A DNA stretch of 32,414 nucleotides, from the NCBI GenBank assembly GCA_023664725.1, contig JAMPFA010000001.1:964051-996464 (forward strand), given 5' to 3'. The notes beneath the pieces are model-generated. The model saw nothing but the letters and a program-made list of their open reading frames with translations. It had not been told where the DNA came from and did no database searches. Origin of the DNA: Roseburia sp. GTDB lineage: Bacteria > Bacillota > Clostridia > Lachnospirales > Lachnospiraceae. Positions 1 to 7,955 of this stretch are shown here, in pieces. Each line of letters begins with the position of its first letter. Position 1 is the first letter of the stretch. The position numbers and the translations under genes were made by a program.

Positions 1-778
1 CTTCCGGCTCTTCTGCCAGTTCTTCTATCTTTGGTATCTCTAATTCTTCCGGCTCCTCTTTTAATTCCTCTGCCTCCGCTATTTTTTCTGCAATTTTAGT
101 TTCTGATAACTCCTGGGGCTCCATCACTGTCTGACTAGAAGAAATTGTAATGGAACTGAGACTGCGTTCCATTTCACTGCCCAAAGCTTTCTCCAATTCA
201 TTCAGGCGAATAATAACATCCAAATTCTTACTCTGCACTTCATTCTTTACCAGCTCGCTGACATTGTCCATATTTTCTTTTACCGAATCTTTAATTTCAG
301 CAAATTTTTTATTCATCTCCAACAGATAATTTTTTAACTCTTCAGTTGAACTTAAAAGTACTTTTGAACTTTCTCTGTTTTTATTGATTGTAACTTTTGC
401 AATAGACTTTTGAACTGCAATCAGATCTTCTATTGGAAAATTTGAATCACCTTTTAATAAATACAGCATCTCTGCTAAATCCGCAAAATTTTTACGCAGT
501 AAAATATAAGAAGCCTTTTCCGACTTAAAAATACTCTCAAACTCTTCTCTTCGTTTCTTTTCCCTTTCCTCCTGAATTTTTAAAATCGAACTCGCAATCC
601 GATAGATCAGAAAAAGAGATGCCACTCCAATCACTACCAGCAAAATATAAACTTTTGGAAAATTCATCATCAGATAAAGTTCTACTAAAAGCAGCAGTGT
701 CAAAACAATCATACCCAATTTAATGTGTGAAATTTTTTTTGATGCACTTTCCTGCATTGATCCATAATCCTTATTCAT
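1..778 (-). CDS. Membrane-anchored coiled-coil protein, 3' end beyond window
   Basis: An open frame of 259 codons runs from an ATG at 778 off the left edge without a stop, so the C-terminus is missing. A purine-rich AGGGATGG lies just upstream. Two hydrophobic stretches, about residues 19-40 and 43-62, form a likely membrane hairpin. A basic segment (KKRREE) and a long, charged, probably coiled-coil region follow, and the visible end is very acidic (repeated EEL/EEPE, about residues 225-259). No family is recognised. It lies 77 bp downstream of the CNB-fold gene on the same strand and is probably the third gene of that operon, so a role at the membrane linked to that system is an inference from context only. 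Confidence 0.75.
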   Translation of the reverse strand, partial: MNKDYGSMQESASKKISHIKLGMIVLTLLLLVELYLMMNFPKVYILLVVIGVASLFLIYRIASSILKIQEEREKKRREEFESIFKSEKASYILLRKNFADLAEMLYLLKGDSNFPIEDLIAVQKSIAKVTINKNRESSKVLLSSTEELKNYLLEMNKKFAEIKDSVKENMDNVSELVKNEVQSKNLDVIIRLNELEKALGSEMERSLSSITISSSQTVMEPQELSETKIAEKIAEAEELKEEPEELEIPKIEELAEEPE

Positions 779-855
779 ATACTACCATCCCTTGTTTTTT
801 GTATTTACTGATTTTATTTTAGCATACTGTATTCAAATTTAAAATACATTTCGCA

Positions 856-3156
856 TTACATATCCGAATAATAAGAAAGAGTCTCTAAAAATTCTTTTGG
901 AACTTCAAGTCCGTTATTTTCTCTTTTACGAATACGCAGCTCCCATTCTTTTGCCTTTTCACCAAAACGTCTCTGCTGTGCCTGCATTGCATGTTCAAAG
1001 GCCACATTCGATTTTAAAAACTCTCTCACTAGCTTTACAAAAGGACAGTAAGTGGCAAGTATTTGTCTGGAAACTTTATTTAATTTTAATGCCGCTTTTG
1101 ATTCAAAATAAATCCATGTTTCATAATCAGACAAAAATATCTCCCTGCTGTTATTCCTTGCCCTCTGAATCTGGCTGCGGATTTTTTCTCTCTTCTCATC
1201 AGAAAGATCATGGTTTTTACGGTAATACTGAATATAGTCCATATACTCTGATGTAAGAGATTTATATTGAATATTATTCCAGGACGCTCCCTGTTCACAT
1301 CTGCAGTATTCCCAATGGAACCTTCCAAATGCTTTTGTAACAGATTTGTCTAAATCACTTTCTATTAAAACCGGAAAGATAAACCTGGCGGGGGAATCAC
1401 GCCTTTTTCCTGTAATCTCCTGCCACATGGAAGATGTTGTACCATAGACCGGACACAGGATCACATCGGGGTAAACCTTTCTCATCACGTACTCCTTATC
1501 AATCTTCAATTCCCGATTGCTGTAGAATACTTCCCGGTAAAAAACAGTGAAATCTTTCTTTTCTAACTCCAAAATAGTATCACATAATTGTCGTTTTGAT
1601 ACAAAAATACGGGACATATCTCCATAAAATTGGTCCTTATACAAAATTGGGACATATGTAGACAATTTTCCGTTCACAATTTTATTGTTACTCATAAACA
1701 TATTATCAACTTCAAATGCAACTTTTCTGTTTTTGTCCTGGAGATAAAGCTTCTCCTGTTCAGCGGTAATATCACCGTTGCGCTTTGCCTCTCTTAAAGA
1801 ATCCCTGAAATCCTGTTCAAAGGAATTTCGAGAGGTATCTTTTCTTCCCTCGTAAATTTCTCTTAACCATTCTGGCATTGTATAGATGGCAAAAGGAAGA
1901 TTTTTTTCTTTTTTATTTACCATTTCACATAAGAAAACAATCTGGTCTTTGTCCAGGAGGCGTTCATCCATATATCCATAATTCAGGAAAAGTTTTACTG
2001 CCAAAGGAACAGACTGGTTTTCCAACCAAGGAAACAGACATTTTTTATATAGAGTAAAGAAAAATCCGGTAATTTTCTTTTTTACTTTTCTCACATCATC
2101 CTGGGTAGAAAGCTTATCTGAAATCTTAAGGAAATCATCTATCGTTTTCTTGATCTCTTTTTGTTCTTCCGGTACTGTCTTTGAAAAATCCAAAATCTGC
2201 TGAAGAGAATTTTCTAACAGCTCAACAGCTTCTTTCATCAATTCATCTTCACTGTTTACAACAGACGCATTCATAATAGAAGACAATTTGCTTTCCAAAA
2301 TCTTTTCATCTGCAAGAAGCTTTTCTCCTGTCCAGGTTTCTATCTCCCTGCTGACAGATAAAATTTTTTCTTTTGTTTCATTGATATGAACAATCTGCTC
2401 CATCTGAAGATTACCGTTCTTTTTCATCTCTTTTGCAAAACGGATCTCTTTATCAAATAAACCATTTCCATCTTCATTGTAATAGTAGGAATAGATTTCT
2501 TTGATATAATTTATAATCTCATTGCAGGAATCTTTCAATTCATGCACTATGAACGAAGCCTCCTCTGACTGGCTCAATGTCATAATACTGCTTCTGTTAA
2601 AAAAACTTTTTTTTAGATCCAGGGGAACTTTATTGAATTCCCTGTAATAAGCAATCTTGTGTTCTTCCGTATCCAATCCAAACATTTCACTTGGATGCTC
2701 TTTAAAGAAATTCTCCGGTACCTGTTCCTTCATACCATCTTTCACAGCAATCTCATAATGCTTTTCTAAAAAAAGGTACAGTTCAATAGCCCGATTTAAA
2801 AAATGTTCCTGTTCTTCCAAATAATCTGAAAATTCTTTTACGACGGAGTCAATAATAATTCCCAGGTATTCTTTATTGATGCTCATAAAATTTTGCAAAG
2901 CATCTGTATCACATGTAGGAAAAGCATAAAATATTGTATATTCATCTGTGGTGTAGTCACCGAGATATTCATTTGCAAACACATCAGCTATGGCAACCAT
3001 TTCTCCTGCCTTTGCAATACGTTTTACTCCGTTATTCTCGATCCTCATGCTACCTTTTATTATCCATCCGATGAAACTTACCCTCTCACCTTTTTTGAAT
3101 AATAAAGTATCTTTTTCAATCTGATTCAAATCATTTGCTTCAAGAACATAACTCAT
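856..3156 (-). CDS. Large protein with N-terminal degenerate cyclic-nucleotide-binding fold
   Basis: This 766-residue protein begins with a jelly-roll segment (about residues 17-100) resembling Crp/CNB domains: FKKGE, then IIKGSMRI, then AKAGEMVAIADVF. The phosphate-binding cassette arginine expected for cAMP binding is not evident, so ligand binding is doubtful. The middle (about 110-400) is charged and helical. The C-terminal half, including VILCPVYGTTSSMWQEITGK, is not a family I can name. No DNA-binding HTH is obvious and no membrane segment is seen, so it is probably cytoplasmic. The longest frame starts at 3162, but GGGTGA is then only about 1 nt from the ATG; the ATG at 3156 has 7-nt spacing and is preferred. 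It lies 41 bp after the Hpt gene, in the same operon. Function unknown. Confidence 0.8.
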   Translation of the reverse strand: MSYVLEANDLNQIEKDTLLFKKGERVSFIGWIIKGSMRIENNGVKRIAKAGEMVAIADVFANEYLGDYTTDEYTIFYAFPTCDTDALQNFMSINKEYLGIIIDSVVKEFSDYLEEQEHFLNRAIELYLFLEKHYEIAVKDGMKEQVPENFFKEHPSEMFGLDTEEHKIAYYREFNKVPLDLKKSFFNRSSIMTLSQSEEASFIVHELKDSCNEIINYIKEIYSYYYNEDGNGLFDKEIRFAKEMKKNGNLQMEQIVHINETKEKILSVSREIETWTGEKLLADEKILESKLSSIMNASVVNSEDELMKEAVELLENSLQQILDFSKTVPEEQKEIKKTIDDFLKISDKLSTQDDVRKVKKKITGFFFTLYKKCLFPWLENQSVPLAVKLFLNYGYMDERLLDKDQIVFLCEMVNKKEKNLPFAIYTMPEWLREIYEGRKDTSRNSFEQDFRDSLREAKRNGDITAEQEKLYLQDKNRKVAFEVDNMFMSNNKIVNGKLSTYVPILYKDQFYGDMSRIFVSKRQLCDTILELEKKDFTVFYREVFYSNRELKIDKEYVMRKVYPDVILCPVYGTTSSMWQEITGKRRDSPARFIFPVLIESDLDKSVTKAFGRFHWEYCRCEQGASWNNIQYKSLTSEYMDYIQYYRKNHDLSDEKREKIRSQIQRARNNSREIFLSDYETWIYFESKAALKLNKVSRQILATYCPFVKLVREFLKSNVAFEHAMQAQQRRFGEKAKEWELRIRKRENNGLEVPKEFLETLSYYSDM

Positions 3157-3197
3157 ATTCATTCACCCAAACTTGCTTATTTTTATTTCTATACTTT

Positions 3198-3557
3198 CTA
3201 TGCTTCCTCTGCTTTCAATTCTTTGATTGCAGTCAGTGTAAGCTCATAATCCTTTTTTACCTGCTCTAAAATAGAATCCGCATTATCAGCCTTTCCATTG
3301 CGCAGCGCTTCTGACATATTGTTGCTGGACTGAAAAAGAGTCAGAAAATCCAGATTCTGACAAAGACCCTTTATGGTATGTGCAGCACGGAATGCCTCTT
3401 CAATATTGTTTTCTTCCATTGATCTACACAATGTCTCATATGAAGTATCGTCAATAAATTTATAGACATATTTCTTAATACGGTCCTCTTTCATCAGACG
3501 GCCCATAATGGAATCATAACTTCCTCCAACTCTCACATAAAATTCTTTTAAATCCAT
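3198..3557 (-). CDS. Stand-alone histidine phosphotransfer (Hpt) domain protein
   Basis: A 119-residue protein made of a single Hpt domain. The phosphoacceptor motif AAHTIKG gives His60, followed by a helical hairpin. Hpt proteins carry phosphate between receiver domains in multistep His-Asp relays in the cytoplasm. There is no hybrid kinase next to it, and the nearby DegS-like kinase uses a different (HisKA_3) dimerisation domain, so its partners are unknown. The longest frame starts at 3590, but the ATG at 3557 follows a strong GGGAGGAATAATT ribosome binding site and leaves a normal Hpt length, so that start is chosen. First gene of an operon with the CNB-fold protein and the membrane protein. 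Confidence 0.88.
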   Translation of the reverse strand: MDLKEFYVRVGGSYDSIMGRLMKEDRIKKYVYKFIDDTSYETLCRSMEENNIEEAFRAAHTIKGLCQNLDFLTLFQSSNNMSEALRNGKADNADSILEQVKKDYELTLTAIKELKAEEA

Positions 3558-3602
3558 AATTATTCCTCCCAAGATTCGTATTTTCGTCAATGTATCATCT
3601 TA

Positions 3603-3631
3603 ATTATATCACTTTATAATACTAATAACAA
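3603..3631 (-). promoter_or_regulatory. Predicted sigma-A promoter of the Hpt operon
   Basis: On the minus strand, TTGTTA (3631-3626), 17 bp, then a perfect TATAAT (3608-3603), about 46 bp upstream of the Hpt ATG. It sits just past the tRNA-Arg terminator, which supports an independent transcription unit. Confidence 0.6.
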
Positions 3632-3649
3632 AGTTTTTTATTATAAAAC

Positions 3650-3694
3650 AAAACAAAAAACGCCGAAAACATGGATAAATCAATGTTTTCGGCG
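3650..3694 (-). terminator. Intrinsic terminator after tRNA-Arg
   Basis: A perfect 12-bp stem (CGCCGAAAACAT at 3661-3672 with ATGTTTTCGGCG at 3683-3694) and 10-nt loop, followed on the minus strand by TTTTTTGTTTTGTTTT. It ends the tRNA transcript and separates it from the Hpt operon. Confidence 0.9.
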
Positions 3695-3703
3695 GAATAT
3701 CCG

Positions 3704-3777
3704 CGTCGCTAAGAGGATTTGAACCTCCGGCCTACCGCTTAGGAGGCGGTCGCTCTATCCAGCTGAGCTATAGCGAC
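3704..3777 (-). tRNA. tRNA-Arg (anticodon CCT)
   Basis: The reverse complement folds as a tRNA: acceptor stem GTCGCTA/TAGCGAC with discriminator G, a D-arm with AGCTGGATAGAGC, anticodon stem-loop CCGCCTCCTAAGCGG giving anticodon CCT (reads AGG), and a T-arm containing GGTTCGAATCC. The CCA end is not encoded and must be added after transcription. It stands alone between its own promoter and a strong terminator. Length 74 nt. Confidence 0.96.
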
Positions 3778-3821
3778 AGTTAATAAAAATATATTTAGTT
3801 TTCCTTTTTTATCACTCAATC

Positions 3822-3850
3822 ATTTTAACACTTCTACAGAAAAAAATCAA
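3822..3850 (-). promoter_or_regulatory. Predicted promoter of tRNA-Arg
   Basis: On the minus strand, TTGATT (3850-3845), 17 bp, TAAAAT (3827-3822), placing a start about 35-40 nt upstream of the tRNA. The -35 hexamer directly abuts the stop codon of the upstream gene. Confidence 0.55.
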
Positions 3851-4732
3851 CTAATTTGTAACATTAACTGTTCCCTGCATCCAGATATTTCCTTTAAATC
3901 TTCTTCCCACTTCAGGCTCTCCCAACAGATCCATCTCATTAATACAAATATCATAAACCAGATCATTTGTATCAACCGTCAGGACACATATTCTTTGCTT
4001 TGTTACCTCATTTGTGACATAATAGTAATTCAGAATTTCTCCTAAGATTGCATACTGGTCACTCTCTATTCCATGAGGCATAAAATAGGAATCCACAATA
4101 CTGAGAATATCCTCATGGACAATTCTTCGGGAAATCATAGAATAAGTATCAATGTCTTCTAAAGTAAGACTTTCAATAGCATCCTCATCCCCGTCTCTGG
4201 CCGCAGCAATTAAATGATTCCTATTCTTGGTTATTTTCTCATTTCGCTGTATTTGCTTTTCACTTTTACTGATTGGAAAAAGTATCTTTCCTCCCAGGGA
4301 CAGTCCAGCCAGAGTAGAACTGATGTTTGTATTAAAACCTCTCTCATTTTTTGTTTTCATCTTTAAATATTCCGCCACATTTTGCAGATAAAATATCAAA
4401 GTGACTCCCACTTTTATATCATCACAAACTGCTGCATAAGCTTCTTTATCAGCATGTTTCTCCACTACAACCTGTTCCTGACTTGTGATGCCGGTGCCAG
4501 TAAAATATGGATAATAGTAATCCATTCCAAATTCACCATTTTCCACAAAAGAACCGCAGACACAAATCCCCATAGACTCCCCAAAATTTTTACGAATTTC
4601 TATAAACTCATTTTTCTGGGAATCAACAGCAGTATTTATATAATCTGGAGATTCCACCACCTGATGTAAAATCTCATCCAATTGTGCATTACTCATTTGC
4701 TCAAAACCAACGGCTCTCATAAAACTATGCAT
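3851..4732 (-). CDS. Conserved protein of unknown function, DUF3881-like
   Basis: This 293-residue protein begins MHSFMRAVGF and has no signal peptide or membrane segment. From memory, the N-terminus and length match a Lachnospiraceae family annotated as DUF3881; this is recall, not a search. Visible features are a mixed alpha/beta body, an FGMDYYYPYFTG segment, a charged stretch KNRNHLIAAARDGDEDAIESL (about residues 170-190) and a beta-rich C-terminus. The start is supported by AGAGGTAAGCC. It lies between DUF4446 (96 bp away) and tRNA-Arg, on the strand of parAB. No promoter of its own is clear, so it may be read from the parA operon. Biochemical function unknown. Confidence 0.85.
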   Translation of the reverse strand: MHSFMRAVGFEQMSNAQLDEILHQVVESPDYINTAVDSQKNEFIEIRKNFGESMGICVCGSFVENGEFGMDYYYPYFTGTGITSQEQVVVEKHADKEAYAAVCDDIKVGVTLIFYLQNVAEYLKMKTKNERGFNTNISSTLAGLSLGGKILFPISKSEKQIQRNEKITKNRNHLIAAARDGDEDAIESLTLEDIDTYSMISRRIVHEDILSIVDSYFMPHGIESDQYAILGEILNYYYVTNEVTKQRICVLTVDTNDLVYDICINEMDLLGEPEVGRRFKGNIWMQGTVNVTN

Positions 4733-4828
4733 GGCTTACCTCTTTCTGATAAATTGCTAAAAGCATTCTATCATGTTATTAATAAAAATACCAGTTGTTT
4801 TTCCAAATTATAAATTTCCTTTTTCTGT

Positions 4829-5326
4829 CTACTCTTTTCCTTTCATTGCCATATCCAAAGCTTCCTGCTCTTCGTCAGCTAAAGCAATAATAGAATTACC
4901 ACCAATAATTTCTTTGATGTAAGTATAGCAGCCTTCTCTGCTGTGCATGGCATTGATTATAAAACCATCGTTTATCTCATTTAAAAGAGCCAGAGAAAAA
5001 CTTAATTTTCCACCCATCTCATGAAATGCATCGTATTTTACCAGACCAACTTTCTGAAATGTGCTTTTCATATTTTTATATATTGCCTGAATGTCTGTTT
5101 CATTCTTTTTGTTGGAAGAGATCAGATGGTCAATTTCATCCATACGGCTCATAATGGATTCCTCTAAAGTCTTAGCATTTTTTCCATCCATAAACATTTT
5201 GTACTTTTTTTTCAACTTGTGCATCTGAATGATATTGATAAAAACAATGAGCAAAAGTAGGGCAATCAATGCCCCAAGCCCTATAACAACATAATCGGAA
5301 TCAATTCCTAAATAATATTCTATCAT
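4829..5326 (-). CDS. DUF4446 family membrane-anchored protein
   Basis: A 165-residue protein with one N-terminal membrane segment (about residues 12-31), a basic KLKKKYKMF stretch, a coiled-coil middle (about 50-90) and a C-terminal domain containing GLVKYDAFHEMGGKLSFSLAL and SREGCYTYIKEI. These motifs match what I know of DUF4446, which is commonly found just after parB in Clostridia. Start ATG follows AAGAGGAAC. It lies 21 bp after parB and is probably co-transcribed with parA and parB, so a link to chromosome segregation or cell-pole organisation is plausible from context but unproven. Confidence 0.88.
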   Translation of the reverse strand: MIEYYLGIDSDYVVIGLGALIALLLLIVFINIIQMHKLKKKYKMFMDGKNAKTLEESIMSRMDEIDHLISSNKKNETDIQAIYKNMKSTFQKVGLVKYDAFHEMGGKLSFSLALLNEINDGFIINAMHSREGCYTYIKEIIGGNSIIALADEEQEALDMAMKGKE

Positions 5327-5347
5327 GTTTTTGTTCCTCTTTTACTT

Positions 5348-6268
5348 TCAATTTTGTATGGATTGAAATAAATCTACAATCCGGTCAAGCTCCTCGGAAG
5401 AATAATATTCAATTTCTATCTTTCCTTTTTGGGCATCTTTCCTTTTGATTTCAACTTTTGTGCCTAAAATAGATTTCATTTTTTCTTCCAGATCCTGATA
5501 AATAATTTCTAATTTCGGATCAATGATATTTTCCTCTTTGGGAGATTCCTGTTTTTCATTCTGTACTTTCTTTACTAACTTTTCTGTTTCCCTGACGCTT
5601 AGCTTTTCATCAAATATTTTTTGAGCAAGGCTGTACTGTTTTTCCGGCTCCTCTATGGCAAGAAGAGCTCTTGCATGTCCGGTAGTAAGCATATCATCAA
5701 TTAACATCTGCTGAACTTCATCGCTTAATTTCAACAGACGCATGGAATTGGTGACCGCCGTTCTGCTTTTTGATACACGCTCTGCCACTTCGTCCTGTTT
5801 TAAATTAAATTCCTCCAAGAGACGTTTATAGGCAAGAGCCTCCTCAATAGGATTTAAATCTTCCCTCTGAATATTTTCAATCAGAGAAATTTCTACAATT
5901 TCCTGTTCTGACAGGTTCTTTATGACAACAGGAACTTCCTTCACCTTTGCCAATTTTGCTGCCCGCCATCTCCGCTCGCCTGCAATGATTTCATAATAAT
6001 CATTTTTATCCTGGACTAACAGCGGCTGAAGAACACCAAATTGTTTGATTGATTCTGATAATTCTAATAGAGCATCCTCATTAAAAGTTTTTCTGGGCTG
6101 TTCTCTGTTTGGCTCAACCTTTTGAATATCCACCATAACTGCATCTTTGTATGCATTTTCTGATACTGAACTGCTGACTTCCACTGGCTCCGTCTCTTTT
6201 TCCACTGATGCTTTTGAAGGAATCAGAGAATCTAATCCTTTTCCTAATCCGCCTTTTTTAACTGCCAT
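5348..6268 (-). CDS. parB: Chromosome partitioning protein ParB (Spo0J)
   Basis: ParB loads on parS, spreads along DNA as a CTP-dependent clamp and recruits SMC to origin DNA. This 306-residue protein shows the usual order: N-terminal GKGLDSLIP segment that in homologues stimulates ParA, a ParB/sulfiredoxin-like domain with the CTP-binding motif GERRWRAA, a helix-turn-helix around LKQDEVAERVSKSRTAVTN for parS, and a C-terminal dimerisation domain. The longest frame begins at 6289, but the ATG at 6268 follows GAAAGGATTTATAAT and gives the canonical MAVKKGGLGKGL start. It begins one base after the parA stop, implying translational coupling. Two consensus parS sites lie upstream of parA. Noc is less likely because the sites are parS, not the Noc-type palindrome. 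Confidence 0.97.
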   Translation of the reverse strand: MAVKKGGLGKGLDSLIPSKASVEKETEPVEVSSSVSENAYKDAVMVDIQKVEPNREQPRKTFNEDALLELSESIKQFGVLQPLLVQDKNDYYEIIAGERRWRAAKLAKVKEVPVVIKNLSEQEIVEISLIENIQREDLNPIEEALAYKRLLEEFNLKQDEVAERVSKSRTAVTNSMRLLKLSDEVQQMLIDDMLTTGHARALLAIEEPEKQYSLAQKIFDEKLSVRETEKLVKKVQNEKQESPKEENIIDPKLEIIYQDLEEKMKSILGTKVEIKRKDAQKGKIEIEYYSSEELDRIVDLFQSIQN

Positions 6269-6269
6269 A

Positions 6270-7037
6270 TTATAAATCCTTTCTATCAATCACTTCTTTT
6301 GCCAGCATACGATAACTCTCTGCTCCAGTTGACCTGGAATCATATTTGTTAATAGGCAGACCATGGCTGGGCGCTTCTGCTAAACGCACACTCCTTGGAA
6401 TAATTGTCTTATAAATGGTGGTTTCCAAATTTGTTTTTACATTTTCAACTACCTGTAGAGACAAATTTGTTCTTGCATCGTACATTGTAAAAACAACACC
6501 TTCCATTTTTAAATTGGAATTTAAACGTTCCTGAACCAGATTGATTGTATGTATTAACTGGCTTAATCCTTCAAGAGCATAATACTCACACTGTATTGGA
6601 ACCAGCACAGTACTGGCCGTGGTCATAGCATTGACAGTCAACATATTAAGAGAAGGCGGACAATCAATTATGATAAAATCATAGTCATCCTTGATATAGT
6701 CAACTTCATTTTTTAATATGTATTCCTTATCATTTATTCCTAATAACTCAATTTCTGCTCCTGCAAGGTTGACATTGGAAGGAATTATATCCAGATTTTC
6801 TACTTCTGTTTTTACAATACATTCCTTTATTGTACATTCGTCCAACATTAATTCATATATTGTATTTTTCAACTCATCCTTATCAATTCCTAAACCACTG
6901 CTGGTATTTCCCTGTGGATCGGTATCAATGGTCAACACTTTCTTTCCATATTCTGCTAAACATGCTGACAAATTTATTGCAGTTGTAGTTTTACCTACAC
7001 CACCTTTTTGGTTAGCGATTGCTATTATACGTCCCAT
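6270..7037 (-). CDS. parA: Chromosome partitioning ATPase ParA (Soj)
   Basis: A 255-residue ParA/MinD-type ATPase that binds DNA as an ATP dimer and, with ParB, moves or regulates the origin; in Bacillus the homologue also controls DnaA. It shows the deviant Walker A KGGVGKTT (residues 11-18), the A' motif DTDPQGN, and Walker B DFIIIDCPPS. Length is typical for chromosomal ParA and there is no N-terminal HTH as in plasmid type Ia proteins. The ATG at 7037 has only a distant AAAGGA, so translation initiation may be modest. It is the first gene of parA-parB-DUF4446, with a predicted promoter and a parS site 120-135 bp upstream. Confidence 0.97.
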   Translation of the reverse strand: MGRIIAIANQKGGVGKTTTAINLSACLAEYGKKVLTIDTDPQGNTSSGLGIDKDELKNTIYELMLDECTIKECIVKTEVENLDIIPSNVNLAGAEIELLGINDKEYILKNEVDYIKDDYDFIIIDCPPSLNMLTVNAMTTASTVLVPIQCEYYALEGLSQLIHTINLVQERLNSNLKMEGVVFTMYDARTNLSLQVVENVKTNLETTIYKTIIPRSVRLAEAPSHGLPINKYDSRSTGAESYRMLAKEVIDRKDL

Positions 7038-7074
7038 AATTATTATATTTCATTTCCTTTCTTTTTTGTTTTTT

Positions 7075-7103
7075 ATTATAACACTAATTTTTTTGATTTT
7101 CTA
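7075..7103 (-). promoter_or_regulatory. Predicted parA promoter
   Basis: On the minus strand, TAGAAA (7103-7098), 17 bp, perfect TATAAT (7080-7075), about 38 bp before the parA ATG. A parS site lies roughly 55 bp further upstream, so ParB spreading could affect this promoter. Confidence 0.5.
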
Positions 7104-7155
7104 TAAAATTTCTAATTTAGTGGTTCTATATTTTCTTATTACTACATCTTGTGGA

Positions 7156-7171
7156 TGTTTCACGTGAAACA
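7156..7171. promoter_or_regulatory. parS site 1
   Basis: TGTTTCACGTGAAACA, an exact match to the 16-bp consensus parS bound by ParB/Spo0J, extended by one pair to 18 bp (A7155/T7172). It lies upstream of the predicted parA promoter. Confidence 0.96.
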
Positions 7172-7250
7172 TTTTGATTTTGTCGTTCTTTGTCGATATC
7201 TTTATAATATTTTTTTAATAATATAAGAAAATAATCATTCCTGTTATCAT

Positions 7251-7298
7251 ATAATAAAAAGGGAAATGTTTCACGTGAAACATTTCCCTTTTTATTAT
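7251..7298 (-). terminator. Perfect 48-bp palindrome, parS-centred, likely terminator of the degS-degU unit
   Basis: Each 24-base arm (7251-7274 and 7275-7298) is the exact reverse complement of the other with no spacer. Reading outwards from the parS core, each arm has GGGAAA-type pairs and then an A/T run. In RNA from the minus strand the hairpin is followed by CTTTTTATTAT, as in an intrinsic terminator, 2 bp after the response-regulator stop; the plus strand has a matching T run, so it could act in both directions. The inner bases must form the loop. Confidence 0.75.
7267..7282. promoter_or_regulatory. parS site 2, inside the 48-bp palindrome
   Basis: A second exact TGTTTCACGTGAAACA, 111 bp from site 1, at the exact centre of the longer palindrome at 7251-7298. 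Confidence 0.96.
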
Positions 7299-7300
7299 TT

Positions 7301-7951
7301 TTAATTAATATCTACTAAATTATTTCGTATCGCAAATACTGCAGCCTGGGTTCGGTCGGAAACACTAATTTTTTTAAAAATATTAGAAACATGATTTTTA
7401 ACAGTACGTTCACTGATATCCAGCTTTATTGCTATTTCCTTATTATACATACCCACAGCTAAATTTTTTAAAACATCTAACTCTCTTCTCGTTAAACTTT
7501 CCAACTTATCCTGATCATTTTTCATATTCTTCATTTTAGAATTAAGTATTGGTATTAAATCTGGCTGTATATAAGTTTCTCCTCTGATCACTGTCAGAAT
7601 AGCCTTCTTTAATTTGGCTGATTCTGAATCTTTTAAAAGATACCCATTGATTCCAATATCCATAGCCTTCATCAAATACTCCACTTCATTATGTACAGTT
7701 AAAACCAAAACTTTCATTTTTGAATGTCTATTTTTTAATTCATGTAATACTTCCAATCCATTCTTCTTTGGCATATTTATATCCAACAATAATACGTCTG
7801 GATTCATGGTATTTATAATCTGCAAACATTCCTCACCATCATTTGCCTCAGCTACCACTTCAAAACGTCCTTCCAATTCTAAAAGCTGTTTTAATCCTTC
7901 ACGAATCATTGAATGGTCGTCCGCAATCATAACTCTAATTTTTCTTACCAT
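7301..7951 (-). CDS. NarL/DegU-type response regulator
   Basis: A 216-residue response regulator. The receiver domain (about 5-120) has the acidic pair DD at 11-12, the phosphoacceptor Asp57 in LLLDINMP and the conserved Lys in LLKDSE. A LuxR/NarL helix-turn-helix follows (about 150-210), seen in LTRRELDVLKNLAVG and ERTVKNHVSNIFKKI. It should bind DNA when phosphorylated by the adjacent kinase, whose gene ends 4 bp upstream. DegU is the closest well-known relative in arrangement, but target genes cannot be told from sequence, so no symbol is given. Confidence 0.94.
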   Translation of the reverse strand: MVRKIRVMIADDHSMIREGLKQLLELEGRFEVVAEANDGEECLQIINTMNPDVLLLDINMPKKNGLEVLHELKNRHSKMKVLVLTVHNEVEYLMKAMDIGINGYLLKDSESAKLKKAILTVIRGETYIQPDLIPILNSKMKNMKNDQDKLESLTRRELDVLKNLAVGMYNKEIAIKLDISERTVKNHVSNIFKKISVSDRTQAAVFAIRNNLVDIN

Positions 7952-7955
7952 TTCA

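Noticed and set aside
897..1256. Plus-strand 119-codon frame within the CNB-fold gene
   Set aside because: Antisense shadow of a long coding frame; no ribosome binding site or recognisable domain.
4733..4828. Possible promoter before the DUF3881-like gene
   Set aside because: Only a TAGAAT with a poor -35 (TGGTAT) is seen; not strong enough to call.
6718..7167. 149-codon plus-strand frame covering the parA start and parS 1
   Set aside because: It is antisense to parA, and the composition reflects the complement of parA codons.
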